Assembly (NCBI GenBank): GCA_033807775.1
Contig: CM066317.1
Coordinates: 7,709,870-7,773,869, forward strand
Reading direction: 5' to 3'
Origin: Saussurea involucrata
Taxonomy: Eukaryota > Streptophyta > Magnoliopsida > Asterales > Asteraceae
DNA length: 64,000 nucleotides
Part shown: positions 8,677 through 20,754 of the stretch, in pieces
Layout of the letters: each line of letters opens with the position of its first letter
Numbering within the stretch: the first letter of the stretch is position 1
Notes under the pieces: generated by a model
Databases searched by the model: none
The model's input: only the letters and a program-made list of their open reading frames with translations
Told to the model about the DNA's origin: nothing
Translations under genes and position numbers: made by a program

Positions 8677-11600
8677 ATGGCTGAAAATAATCCTCCTCCT
8701 CCTCCTTCTCACTCAACATCCAACCTTACGTTACTCTCTATCCTAAGTACATATAAGCTAACTGGGCCAAACTACTTGGATTGGATCCGTGCCTTGAGAA
8801 TTGCCTTGAGGTACGAAGACAAAGAGTATTTGCTCGACGAGGATCTTCCTATACTTAATGATGATGCAAGCCCTGAATCAGTAACTGAATACAATAAGCA
8901 ATTCGCAGAATCCACAAAAGTCGCGTGTCTCATGTTGGCGTCCATGTCCCCGGAACTTCAAAAGAGTTTGGAGAACATGGGGGCGTTTGAACTAAATGAG
9001 CAGCTTCGTGAAATGTTTCAGGAGCAAGCGAGGCAAGAAAGGTTCCAAGTCGTAAAATCGCTTATGGAATGTAAGCAACAGGACGGTGCCCCTGTATGTG
9101 CGCATGTGCAAAAGATGAAAGCGTACATTGACAGGTTAGGCAATCTAGTTGTCGATTTCCCAAGAGAGCTTGCCATTGACATGGTGCTAAACTCTCTTAG
9201 TGGGGCATATAAACAGTTCATAGTGAACTTCAATATGAATAATATGGACAAGACCTTGATGGAGCTCCATGGCATGTTGAGATCTGCTGAAGCAAGTATG
9301 GGTAAGACCCAAAGTGGTCACTCAACTGCTCCCGTCCTGGCCATTAGGGAAGGTGGCTATAAGAAGAAGAAAGTTTCTCATCCCAAAGGGAAGGGAAAGG
9401 GTAAAGTTGTTCCACGCAACCAAGGCCTTAAGAGAAAAGCTGATTCTTCTGACATACCACCCATAAGTGACCCTAAAGAGGCCATATGCTTTTACTGTCA
9501 AGGAAAGGGCCATTGGAAGAGAAGTTGCCCAAAATATCTGGAGGACTTGAAAATGAACAAGGTCAAAGGGTGTGGCACCTCAGGTATTTTTACAATTGAA
9601 CTCCATAGTACTTCGATTTCTAACTCTTGGGTCCTTGATACGGGATGTGGTACTCACATTTGCTCTAATTTCCAGGGACTAAAGGGAAGTAGAACGTTGA
9701 AGCATGGGGAGCTGAATCTGATCATGGGAAACAGGATGACTGCCGTTGTTACCAAGATTGGAGATTTTGAGCTCATGCTTAGTAGTGGTTTTTCAATAAA
9801 GTTATTAGATTGTTGCTACTCGCCAGAAATGGCTCGAAACATTATTTCTTTTCATGCATTGTACAAGGATGGTTTTGAATTTCAATTTGATAATAATGAT
9901 GGTTGCATTTTGGTTTATAAACATGGTTGTTTTTATTTTAAAGCCTCTCCTTGTAATGGTGTGTATGAAAGCGTGATTTGTGTTGGTAGAAATAATAATA
10001 ACTTAACTCTAAATGTTGGTTCCTCCAATAGTGAATTGGATAAATCATCGTTATGGCATCATCGTCTTGGCCACATAGACAAGAAACGCATCGCCAAGCT
10101 CCAATCGGACGGGGTCTTGGAACCATTTGACTTAAAGTCTGATGAAGAATGCGAGTCTTGTTTACTTGGCAAGATGACGAAAGCACCTTTCAAAGGAAAA
10201 ATGGAAAGGGGTAAGGATCTGTTGGACTTAATCCACACAGATGTATGTGGACCATTCAGATCTGCCACAAGAAACAGTGAAAGATACTTTGTTACCTTTA
10301 CTGACGATTTCAGTAGATATGGATTTATCTATCTGATGAAAAACAAATCGGATACCTTTGAAGTGTTCAAAGGATTCAAAAATGAAGTAGAAAACCAACT
10401 GGGCAAGAAGATCAAGATGCTCCGATCCGACAGGGGTGGAGAATACTTGAGTCATGAATTCTACGACTATCTAAGGGATTGTGGAATAGTTTCGCAATTA
10501 TCTCCTCCCAGAACACCACAACTCAATGGTGTTGCTGAGAGAAGAAATCGAACGCTACTTGATATGGTTCGGTCCATGATGAGTCGTGCTACACTTCCAA
10601 TATCGTTCTGGGGCTATGCCTTAGAAACTGCAGCTCATATCTTAAACCTCGTTCCAACTAAGAAGGTTGCAAAGACACCCATTTGGGACTGGGACTCGTC
10701 CCTCGTTGGCACATATAAAGGTCTGGGGTTGTGAAGTCTTCGTTCGGCGCGAAACTAACGACAAGCTAGAACCTAGAGCAGAGAAGTGTCGGTTCATTGG
10801 TTATCCCTACAAATCCTTTGGATATATATTTTACAAACCTTCGGAGAACAAAGTGTTTGTAGCTAGAAGGGGAGTCTTCCAAGAAAGGGAGCTCATTTCC
10901 AAAAGGGATAGTGGGAGCAGCATTGATCTTGAAGAAATTCAAGAAACAACCAATGATGAACCTATTGTTGACACTAGCCCTCAACATGAGGTTGAACCAC
11001 CTGTTGAGGAAACTAACATACCTCCACCACCTCTTCGCAGAACTAGTAGAGTAAGTCAACCTCTTGAGTTTTATTATGGTTTTCATATTACAAAGGAAGG
11101 AGACACACTAGTCAATGATAAAACATTTGATAGTGCGGATGGGCCATCCAACTACGAGGAAGCGATGGTAGGCCCTGAGGCTGCCAAATGGAAAGAGGCC
11201 ATGGAAAGCGAGATTCAATCTATGCACGATAACCAAGTTTGGAAATTGGTTGATCACACACCAGGTCGCAAGACAGTTGGGTGTAAGTGAATCTTCAAAA
11301 AGAAGACCGACATGGATGGGAATGTGCACACATTCAAGGCTAGACTGGTTGCAAAAGGTTACACTCAAACTCAAGAAATTGATTATGATGAAACCTTCTC
11401 ACCAGTGACAAAGATTAAGTCTATCAGGATATTGCTTGCCATAGCTGCATTTCATGACTATGAAATATGGCAAATGGATGTAAAAACCGCTTTCCTCAAT
11501 GGGAAACTTGATGAGGATGTGTATATGGCACAACCTGAAGGTTTTGTACATACCGAGTATCCAGATAAAGTGTGTAAGCTTGAAAGATCCATTTATGGAC

Positions 11601-12409
11601 TTAAACAAGCGTCTCGTAGCTGGAATCTTTGTTTTCATGAAAAGGTCAAGGAATTTGGATTTTCTCGAAGCGAAGATGAGTCATGCGTATATGTTAAGAC
11701 TAGTGGGAGTAATGTTGTATTTCTAGTCTTGTATGTTGATGACATACTACTCATAGGAAACAATATTCCGATGTTGCAAGATGTAAAGGTCTGGCTCGGG
11801 AAATGTTTCGCTATGAAAGATTTGGGAAATGCAGCATACAATACTTGGAATAAGAATTTATCGAGATAGAACCAAGCGTTTAATTGGACTTAGCCAAAGT
11901 ACATACCTGGATAAGATATTGAAGAAATTCAATATGAGTGAATCCAAGAAAGGGTATTTGCCCATGCAACATGGCATAAGATTGAGTAAAGATCAATGTC
12001 CCAGCACTAGTAAAGAACTGGACAGAATGAGTCGAATTCCATATGCATCTGCTATAGGATCGATCATGTATGCCATGACATGTACTAGACCTGATGTCTC
12101 ATTTGCTTTAAGCATGGTGAGTAGATATCAAGGGAACCCAGGCGAAGTCATTGGACGACTGTAAATAGCATTCTTAAGTATCTTCGGAGGACTAAAGATG
12201 TGTTCTTAGTCTATGGTGGAAAAGATGAATTACGAGTAACAGGTTATACTGATGCGAGTTTCCAGACAGATCGGGATGATTCCCGCTCGCAGTCAGGATA
12301 GGTGTTTTTGTTGAATGGTGGGGCCGTGACTTGGAAAAGTTTCAAGCAGGACACGGTGGGGGAGTATCATACTGAAGCCATAGGTATTAGAATTATCAAA
12401 ATACCTTGA
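8677..12409 (+). pseudogene. copia F gag-pol polyprotein, broken by frameshifts and a stop
   Basis: The first segment (8677-10734) has a copia gag domain (YKLTGPNYLDWIRAL), a CCHC knuckle (CFYCQGKGHWKRSCP), protease (WVLDTGCGTHIC), GAG-pre-integrase (LWHHRLGHIDKKRI) and integrase with HTDVCGP, RSDRGGEY and NGVAERRN supplying D, D and E. A small deletion with frameshift near 10690 moves the frame to 10667-11290 (SLAHIKVWGCEVF). TGA at 11288 replaces the expected Trp of K-W-IFKKK. RT continues at 11312-11869 (QMDVKTAFLNG, YVDD), shifts again near 11830, continues to 12164 (PDVSFALSMVSRYQ), shifts again and fades in RNase H at about 12409. At least three frameshifts and two stops (11288, about 12299) make it non-coding today. 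Confidence 0.9.
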
Positions 12410-13263
12410 ATGTTTTAGTTGTTAGTTTGATGTATTGAAAACGTAATAAATTGTATTTGATTTGGAGATTATTATATGGAGATTATAATATATGCTGGAT
12501 TGCGTCCATTTACATTTAATTTATTATCGTGTTTTCGTTTTGCATGTTTAGAACCAACTTCCTGAGTATTAATTTACTTAAACCTCCACAGTCAGTCATA
12601 CTCCTGGAAGTAAGTAGTGATTCAAGACTGTCATGGAGTGTTAGAAGCATAGAGAATGCAACTAACATTCATGAGTACTTAATAGTGATTTGGGTATTGG
12701 AACAACCCGCACTCAAAAGTTTACTTCAAGGATTAAGTCAGAGTAATTTTGAGATGATAATATTTTATGTTCTTCAAACGGAGATACATAGAGTTTTGCT
12801 CTATGATTCTGTTATGCTTTGGTGTGCTCCAACGCTGACCGTAACTGGCAGTTATACAGGGTATGTCCATGTATAATATGATGAGTAGAAATGAACTGTG
12901 TAGTCAAAGTTTATTTGTTCCTTCTGCCTTAACAGGAGAAGCGATATCCATGGGCCCCTCGATGATTTGGTGTTGACATTAAGTGGTTGGCCAAACCCTG
13001 ACTAGAATTGATGTGTTCAATTGCGTAGTCTGATGAATTCAACACATATCGGAAATCGGGAAACATAATCTTAATCCATGAGATAGACATTTATCCATGT
13101 CTCAGGTTCATATGATATCTTGTAGAACAAAGGAACATTAAATCACTTATCTTAGGACCGAATCTTTATCAGAGTTCGGCAGCTGCATTGGATGGCTTGC
13201 TCTCTGCTGATTATTTGAAAGCGTTAAACCAAATAGAGTTAATAACTTGTCCAAGTGGGAGAC
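12410..13263 (+). other. 3' non-coding region of copia F
   Basis: RNase H homology ends and AT-rich non-coding DNA follows. An open frame at 12529-12876 has no recognisable domain. The block ends in the polypurine tract at 13252-13263. Confidence 0.6.
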
Positions 13264-14130
13264 TGTTGGACATAGTGTCTAGAGTCATTAACTATTGGTA
13301 ATATTTCTAGTAATATCAGGGTCCTTTTGTGTTGCCCTTAAGACCCAAATAACAATCAGAAGAATGAAAGGGAGTTAAAGTAGTTACTTTATTAATTTGT
13401 CATTTGATGATAAATTAATTATAAGCTACAATATAATTAATTGGATTAATTATAGGGACTAAATGATAACTGGTTAAAAGAGTTTTTTAACAAGCTTATC
13501 GTTTCAAGGGGGCTAGGTGTAAATAAGGGGATTTTAAATAAACTACTAGGGATCAAACCCTAATGAGTTTTTTGATCAATCTCTCTCTCTCTCTCTCTCT
13601 CTCTATTGAGGCCGTAACCTCCCCTCTCCTCCCTCCTAAAATCGTAAACCCTAAATAAGGGTTTAGGGTTTAAAGCTTCAATCTTGATTGTTGGTTTGGT
13701 GTTCTTAAGTGTGAGCCACTAGAGGGATTCACACTATTGATCCTTGACATCCAAGAAGCAAGAACAAGGTTAAGTCATCTTTGTGTTTTCGACAATCACG
13801 AGAAACAAGTAAGTGTTCTTGATTCTTTCTATTGTAGTTAATCATCTAGAACGTATGCATCTTTATAAGTTGTTTGTTTGTATTGCCATGGTTGATTCAA
13901 TTCTATAGGTTCCCGATTCATCTCGAAACTCGATGGTGTGGAGACGTGACGCACTCTCTTTTGTTCATCGGTTCACAATCGAAACTCGATAGGTTCCCGA
14001 TTCATCTCGATAGGTGTTGGGTTACGGTAATGAAGAACACGATACCTTAGGACGCTGAAGAAAGTGTTGTAGAAGGTGATGTCGAGTTACGGACTTATGG
14101 TGTCGAGATGTTGTACGCACTTGAACATAC
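13264..14130 (+). repeat. 3' LTR of copia F (end uncertain)
   Basis: It starts TGTTGGACATAGTG after the polypurine tract. It contains a (CT)n tract at about 13581-13604, AAACCCTA-like words, and a repeated block ATAGGTTCCCGATTCATCTC near 13906 and 13989. The 3' boundary is a guess. Confidence 0.55.
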
Positions 14131-16066
14131 ATAAATATTCATACCGAATATAACACGTATATGACATTCCACGTAAAAACAGTTAAAACAACATTTATTT
14201 TAAACTTTAAGGGGAGGTAAAAAAATTTAATTAAAAAAGAAAATAAAAAGTCAAACATGGTAGGCGTGTGTTTTAATTATCTTCCATTTTTACCCCTAAT
14301 CACCTTAATTAATAATTTCAATTAAAAACTCTATTTAATATGAGTCATTGGATCAATATAGATGGAAGGGCCAAGATCTGTCCTCATGTTCACAATTGAA
14401 AATGAGTTTTTATTTGAACTTTCCTCTCTCTCTCTCTCTATATATATAAAGTTTTCTTTTTAATCGTTTGGATTTTTAATGTTTTGAATTTGGTTAGAAC
14501 TTATAAATTTGAACTATAAAATTTAGATTTATAATGTTTTTATTTGAATTTTGGATTTGTAATTTTTTTGTAAATTTTCAATATTTAATTTTTAGTTTAT
14601 GAATGTTAAACGGCTTAGGCGGATCGGGTTAGGGTTGAGATTTTCTGACCCGTTTATTAAACGGGTCGGGTTAGTGTCATGCACTCTCAACCCGTTTAAC
14701 TTTGAACCCGACACGACACGACACGTTTGTCAGGTATACTTCAAGCAATGATGGGAAAAACAAGAATAAATCTTAACCTCCCATCTCGATCAATATCATT
14801 TTACCAAAAAGATAAATGACATTTAAGGACGAAATTAAAAAGAAAAAAAAATAGTTTTCTAATTTATATCACGTTCCTTTGGGGGGGAGAGGGATTTTTT
14901 CATCAAAAGCCCTTTCATGTTCCACCATTTTGTCCCTAACCTTTTTCTTACCCTTTTTGTCAAAATAAATTAATATTAAATACTAATAGTAACGCTAACT
15001 TTACATGATTAGTATGACATAGAGGAGGTATGAAAGTTCGGGACATATGATTTTAATCCATTTTGAGGTTTGAGGCACCACCGTTCCTGCAGTCTGACTC
15101 AGTGTCATGAAAATCACATGTAATTGTTTTAGAATTTTCGCGTGATTAACATTACGAAGTAATGGTTAACCACGTAACCATACACACGTTAATTCTGGTA
15201 CTCGTACCTGACCAACCACACACACATACAACACGACGTCAATCACATGGATCTGGATTTTTCAATTGAACTTCGATCCATTGCAACAAAGCTAGCCTTT
15301 TGCGACGACAAGGCTAACTGCTACCACCGTCGTCGATAATAGTGTTTGTGGTTAAAGGCTCGTAGCTATAGCTCTCTACTTCCACTACATTTTTCTGCAA
15401 TATATAGAATATAGTTTTTTTACCTACATGTCGTCACGGTAGGTGAAATGTTAAAAATTTATATTTTATTTACTGCGATGGCATGTCGTCGCTATAGGTA
15501 AAAAAATGTTTTCTATATATATTTTTACAATTTTGCTTTCATTGAACTCATCAACGTTCCCCAATCGTGATGGTATTCGTATTGTGAAATTTATTTTCCA
15601 AAATATATAATTGATTTAAAAGTAAAAGGCTTGTTGGATAATAAATAATCGATAAAAGAATTGTTGCATTTTTTAAATTGTCCAAAATACCGTATAATCC
15701 CTCAAGCACGACCAATCAAAATTTCCAATAGAATTATTAGTGTAATGGATATTATAAAATATTTGCAAATAACTTCTTTGTTTTAGCAATATTTCAATTA
15801 TAAAATAAGTCGAATTTTATCAAACAGGCATATCAAAGTTCGGTCACAAAGCTCTAAAACCAACATCTTCACAAAATTTTTAATATGTCGCGTGCATTCT
15901 CTTACTTTTTGCAAAAAAAATGCCATAACATAATTCTAAACTTATCTATTATGTGTTTACAAGTATTTAAGTAGTTTTGAACGGCTAAATTAATTAGTGT
16001 GCACAACAACTGTATGAAATAACTAAGTGTGTCAACTTTAATTTATCCACACATCGATTTTTTTTC
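14131..16066. other. AT-rich intergenic DNA
   Basis: No gene recognised. There is a (CT)/(TA) microsatellite near 14427-14448, a block with CCCGTTTATTAAACGGG (hairpin, near 14660) and repeated ACGACACGACACG words (14707-14723), which resembles other plant dispersed repeats. A short fold-back at about 15400-15525 has arms around TTTTTTTACCTACATG and its complement. Confidence 0.5.
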
Positions 16067-16271
16067 CGCTCTTACTCTCTCACACATCGATTATTATTAC
16101 TAGCATTAGCATTATCAAATGAAATGCTAATGACTTTACAATATAAATTATAAAATATGAGACATTTGTTAATAATTGAAAATTAGTGATCACCGGAATG
16201 TGACGCAACAAACGGTTCAAACGTGATTACACGTTTGGACAATTGTCATTATTATTATTACCCCTATATGT
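16067..16271. repeat. Left copy of a direct repeat flanking a LINE fragment
   Basis: This 205-bp block, from CGCTCTTACTCTC to CCCCTATATGT, recurs at 17181-17382 in the same orientation with about 10 differences and small indels. The ends are not TG/CA, so these do not look like LTRs. Confidence 0.8.
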
Positions 16272-16883
16272 GTCAACTTTTCATGTTCCACAGTCTCTTA
16301 ATCTCTGGACACGATACGATAGCGTGGCCCACCGATTCGACCGCATCGCCACATCTCGGACATAATAACGAATCCAAGTCAAGACCCATTTGATCCAACG
16401 TCGCTCTACATGGTATTCGCCCCAACCTAACCTTCCATATAAATATACATACCTTTTTAGGGACAATTGTAGACCATTTCGTTGCCAACGTTTCCCACTA
16501 TCGATGCTCTCAAGCTCTTCCAAGATTTCTCTTAGTCTCTTCACGTTGTATTCTTTTGAACCATCAAGATTCCATTCCATGGTATCCCTCCGCTCCCTTA
16601 TCGATACTACTCCCGCGAGGCTATTTGTGAGTTCGTCGAGCTCCCCAATTTCTCTCCCTTTTGGTTGTCGTCTCCACCTCCATTTCCAATGCCACTCGCC
16701 ATCAACCCATTCTCCTCTATCACTAACGCTAGCTTCCTTTTCCTCTTCCAACCGAAAAAGCCTTGGAAACTTTACTTGCAAGCTCTCGGTCCCGTTCCAT
16801 CTATCCTTCCACATTTTGGTGTCGCACCCGTCTCCAATCTTTTTGTCAAAAGACCCCGTGAACGCGACCCCTTTGCTGTCCAA
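16272..16883 (-). pseudogene. LINE-type retrotransposon C-terminus with zf-RVT domain (fragment)
   Basis: On the minus strand two overlapping frames (16883-16281 and 16488-16273) together look like the end of a plant LINE RT protein. Features are RLFRLEEEKEASVSDRGEW and a zinc-binding module with KVCIFIWKVRLGRIPCRATL and CPRCGDAVESVGHAIVSCP, the conserved Cys/His set of zf-RVT. A frameshift near 16480 separates the halves. There is no RT core, endonuclease or poly(A) end, so it is a dead fragment. Confidence 0.75.
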
Positions 16884-17180
16884 ATCTGCGCCGAGATGGA
16901 TTATATTAGACCACGCCGAACTTGCACCATCAAACCCTAGAGTGTTACCCCATAGACCCCCACATCCCTATATAAGCTTTTTATCACCCGGACCCAAAAC
17001 GAGTCCTTTTCGACAAGGAACCGCCACCACCATTTTCCCAATAGCCCTTTATTATACGACCCAAGCCCCCCGATTTTAAGCCCCCTCTCTCAAAACATTG
17101 TATCGTTTTTTCCCCATTTTACCCAAGACACATACTTTTTCTCACTTTCACAACACCCCCCCTCCTCCCCAAAAGAATCT

Positions 17181-17382
17181 CGCTCTTACTCTCTTACACA
17201 TCGATTATTATTACTAGCATTAGTATTATCAAATGGGCTAATGACTTTACAATATAAATTATAAAATATGAGACATTTGTTAATAACTGAAAATTAGTGA
17301 TCACCGAAATGTGACGCAACAAACGGTTCAAACGTGATTACACGTTTGGACAATTGTTAATATTATTATTACCCCTATATGT
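17181..17382. repeat. Right copy of the direct repeat flanking the LINE fragment
   Basis: Matches 16067-16271. The 909 bp between the copies (16272-17180) includes the LINE fragment and a C-rich, T-rich stretch (16900-17180) with no recognisable gene. Confidence 0.8.
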
Positions 17383-17506
17383 TTAGTTTTGAAATAAATT
17401 TATTTAATGAAGGATTATATAAAATGAATGGGTGAAACCGATCTAACACATTATAGGGTTCTCAAATAATTAAGCACCTATATATTGTTTTCATGGCTTA
17501 CGATAT

Positions 17507-18510
17507 ATAAATATTTAATGTTATACTGTAAATTGAAGTACTTTTATTCAGTTTCCCGTAATTCACGAAAATTTACCTTTTCATGTTCAACTTTATATAC
17601 TCGAATACCACTAAAACCAACCTCTAAATTAAGTTATATAAATATTTAATGTTATACTGTAAATCAATATACATTTTATATAGCTTCTTGTAATCAGGGG
17701 TGAGCATAATCAGGTATCCGGCCAAATTTTTTGGAATCGGAACCGAACTGGCGATTCCTAGAACGAAAGAACCGGAACCGGAACCGCTTACATCGGTTCT
17801 CTATATTTTGGAACAAGTTCCGGTTCCGGTTCCGGTTCTGGGTACCCGGTGTCAATTGCTTTTTTATTTTTTTTAATCTTTATACAATAAAAATGTAATT
17901 TTAATTCTATTGCAAACTACAAATACCAACTTAAAGTAATAAATATAGCAAATGCGAAAACTAATCCGATAAAAACTAATTATTACATAAATAAATTAGA
18001 AACTCTCGAGTTTTGAATCTTGACATCAACAAAACGATTTCATAACACATCACGTCTTTACGTCAACATCTAACAAGTAAAACACTTGGATCAAAACGAA
18101 CAAAACATCTAACAAAACCAATACCACATCATTAAATATTTAAATATATAAATAATTTTATTAAAAAAATAGTGGGTACCCGTCGGTTCCGGTTCTGGGT
18201 ACCCAGTGGGACCGGGTACCCGGTCCCGGAACCGGTCCCGACGGGTACCCAGCGGGTAACAGTTCCAAAAAAATGAGAAGCAGAACCGGAACCAGTCTTA
18301 ATCGGTTCCGTATTTTAGGAACCAGAACCGGAACCAATCACATCGGTTCCGATTCCGGAACCATCGGTTCCGATTCCGGAACCAGCAGTTCCGGTTCCAA
18401 AGGCGGGTACCCAGTTCCGATGCTCAACCCTACTTGTAATTCACAAGAAAATATGTTTCCATGTTCAACTTTATATACTCAAATACTACTAAAACCAACC
18501 TCTCGATTAA
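17507..18510. repeat. Tandem duplication of about 130 bp, second copy split by a MITE
   Basis: Copy 1 is 17507-17636; copy 2 is 17639-17687 continued at 18433-18510. Shared words are ATAAATATTTAATGTTATAC, TGTAATTCAC-like sequence and ATGTTCAACTTTATATACTC, ending AAAACCAACCTCT. Confidence 0.7.
17696..18432. mobile_element. hAT-type MITE (737 bp) with 8-bp target duplication
   Basis: The terminal inverted repeats are CAGGGGTGAGCAT (left) and TAGGGTTGAGCAT (right, read inward). The flanks CTTGTAAT at 17688-17695 and 18433-18440 are an identical 8-bp duplication, the hAT hallmark. The interior is built from GGTTCCGGTTCC/GGAACCGGAACC words and GGGTACCC palindromes around an AT-rich middle. No transposase is encoded; an open frame in the repeats is low-complexity only. 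Confidence 0.9.
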
Positions 18511-18565
18511 TTATATCTTAATAAAAAGTTAGATCAATGTTTAACACGCTTTGTGAAAACCCCAT

Positions 18566-19355
18566 TGTTAATGCCAAAAATCGTCCAGAAGGATAACTTA
18601 AGGTTGATTGTGGAGCTTAACAACTAAAGAAAGGAATCTTTTGACAAATCGTGCGACAAAGACAGAAAATTGTAAAGAGACAGAGATTTTGATGACGCGG
18701 GAAAAACCTCAACGAGGAAAAAACCCGCGGACGACTGTGGAAGCCGTCGCTGCACTATGATCGCCAAACAGGGGCGATGTCCTTTGTTTCAGGTGTCGAT
18801 CATACAATGATTACAATACAAATGACTTGAAATGTAAAAATAACAAGTGTATCGAGTGTAAATCAAGCGTGTCGTGTGCTAAAACTCTTGGTCGAGAGTG
18901 TGAGTCGTGCGTCGAGAGCGATTACTAGAGAGAAATTCCTTTGCTTCGGATGTTCTTGAGTACGCAGTGTGATTCTTGAGTTTGCTGGTGTTAGATGATC
19001 TGCAAATGATAGCTTTGTCTTTGTATTTATAGTCTTCGAGTGCTTTAATGACTTCATGATTTCTTCTAGTAACGGTCGTACCAGTCATCGTTGTTTTAAT
19101 GCTCATAACTGCTCTGTCGGTTTCGTCCGTTGGCTATGAATGATGTTGACCTGCATTGAATGATGAAAACGTAACAGAAATGTTGCGTGTTAGTTGGTCG
19201 AGGTCGTATGTTTCTACACGACGGTCGAGTGTCGAGAGGTACTTTCGACTATGGCTTCGGTCTAAGGACAAAGTGTTGACGATTTACAAGAGAAGTGTAA
19301 TAAATGTTTTTAACGTCTCGGTCGTGGTCGAAGCTGGTGGATTTTTACCCAAACA
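18566..19355 (-). repeat. 3' LTR of element B (790 bp)
   Basis: On the plus strand it runs TGTTAATGCC to ACCCAAACA. TATA-type TATTTATA at 19024-19031 is the minus-strand promoter. It pairs with 34182-34971. Confidence 0.93.
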
Positions 19356-19373
19356 GTTTGCCCCCAAAATTTG
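19356..19373 (-). promoter_or_regulatory. Polypurine tract of element B
   Basis: The minus strand reads CAAATTTTGGGGGCAAAC against the LTR, identical to the tract of element A. Confidence 0.8.
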
Positions 19374-19640
19374 AAAAAGTGGAGTGACAAACTCAAATTT
19401 CAAAAGTTTTTAAAATTTTGCCAGTGACAAGTGTAAAAAATCCTTTCAGTTGCCTTGGAACTAGATCGGTCCAATTCTAACCGAATGGGATGTCGAAGAG
19501 AGGATAAGGTCGTGACGTTAGGCTGACGCATGATTATACTAAGCAGCTGTCATTGCCAGGTATCGATAATCTGTCGAGCATTCGAAAAGGCAGGGGCACG
19601 TGTCAACTATCGAGGGGTTCGACCTGACACGATTTTTAGC

Positions 19641-19647
19641 ATAAATA
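19641..19647 (+). promoter_or_regulatory. Candidate TATA box of the antisense gene in element B
   Basis: ATAAATA lies in a 300-bp block homologous to the promoter region of the antisense gene of A. A splice-donor-like GTAAGA at 19750 and an acceptor between 19953 and 19965 suggest a leader exon and intron before the ATG at 19966. Confidence 0.5.
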
Positions 19648-19965
19648 GAGATCTTCGACGGATCCTTTCCCTTTACGATTTCGAAGAGTTTTGAGAACGA
19701 GATTCTTCTGGGATTCTTTGTTGCTCTTTGTTCAATATTTTCCAATCTTGTAAGAATCTCTGTCTTACTTAGATTTTTCGTGGCTTTTGAGCACTTATAT
19801 AGGGCATAGTTTTGAACTCTTTTACTCGTCTTTTAGCTAAGACATTCATGCTTTGGGTTTATCATTGACTCAGCTAATGCCCTGATTCTGAAGACTTTTG
19901 TCCTTTTTCATTTTTAAGTTTATCTTGTGATGTTCATCTTTTATATATTCTCAGGAGAATCGTAG

Positions 19966-20754
19966 ATGAAGGTGCCGACGATCTCGGCTAAAAGAGCAGC
20001 TCAACTCGATTTCGCCTGTAGGGGCAAGGAGAGAAGACTGCAGGCCTTGACAACTGAGTCGGGGGTTTTACCGAAGACACGGATGACGATCCTGAGGGAA
20101 CCGTCTTCGAAAGTTGATGGCTCATCGAGAGTCAATACGCCTGAGAAGGCGAAGGCAATGATCGCGATTGATGTGACATCGGTGGATCTTGCGCAACTGG
20201 CGACGACGTTCCCTTTAGCCACGTCGACCCTTTCGTCGGCCGACAAGGGCAAGGGTGTTAAGACGGGAGAGGGTGAGAAGGAAGTCACAATGGTCAACTT
20301 TACGTTGCCGTTGGACCCCTTAGTTGACAATGTCCTTGTTGGGACGAAATTGTTCCCATATCTGGGAAAATATCAGCTCTTATCTTTCGAAGAGCGTTTT
20401 CGAGGAATTTTCGTCGTAGAGACGAAATCACGTATAGTCGGATTGGTGTTCCTAGTAAGTTTCTGTTTCTAAAACTTACGTTTCGACGTTTTTCATCGAG
20501 CGTTTGTTAATATATTTCTTTGTATTTTACAGATATTCCAACCTTCTTTTGCGAAGATAGAGAAGATGTTGGACTGGGAGTCGACTGTCGAGAGCTACGA
20601 AAAATATCGTATTCCTTTCTCCAACCTTAACATTAATCTTAAGAGCCGCAATCTTAAGAGCCGCAATCTAAAGATACTGCGGATTCTCCTCCGCAACATG
20701 TCGCGGCGCACGATGTTGGGAAATAATTCCCATACTCGTTTGATCCTTGCATAA
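19966..20754 (+). CDS. Antisense gene of Tat element B (two coding exons)
   Basis: Exon a is 19966-20454 and exon b is 20533-20754. The intron starts GTAAGT (20455) and ends ACAG (20532). The exons total 711 nt, 236 residues plus stop, with phase kept. Exon a aligns with exon 3 of the gene in element A: TILREPSSKVD against TVLREPSSRVD, then LFPYLGKYQLLSFEERFRGI against LFPHLERCLLPSFRERFHGV. Exon b begins IFQPSFAKIEK against TFQSSLALYVE. The N-terminal PF04195-like region (exons 1-2 of A) is absent here and replaced by non-coding leader. Exon b ends after a duplicated AAGAGCCGCAATCT unit. It lies on the strand opposite to pol and converges with it. Both copies keep an open frame although diverged, which suggests past selection. 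Function unknown. Confidence 0.65.

Larger units (their letters stand above)
8331..14130 (+). mobile_element. Decayed Ty1/copia retrotransposon F
   Basis: Leader (8331-8676), gag-pol (8677 to about 12410, several lesions), 3' non-coding region, polypurine tract CAAGTGGGAGAC and LTR start TGTTGGAC at 13264. The 5' LTR is not in the window; it was probably separated by the insertion of element A near the primer site. The right end is uncertain, because the closing CA of the LTR and a target duplication were not found. Confidence 0.8.

Noticed and set aside
12529..12876. Open frame of 115 codons downstream of copia F
   Set aside because: No domain, AT-rich, lies in the 3' non-coding part of the element.
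16390..17079. Ser/Pro-rich plus-strand open frame
   Set aside because: It is opposite to the LINE zf-RVT fragment, which explains the open reading; no domain of its own.
18273..18521. Open frame with RTGTS-type repeats
   Set aside because: It is a reading of GGAACC repeats in the hAT MITE and runs across its end.
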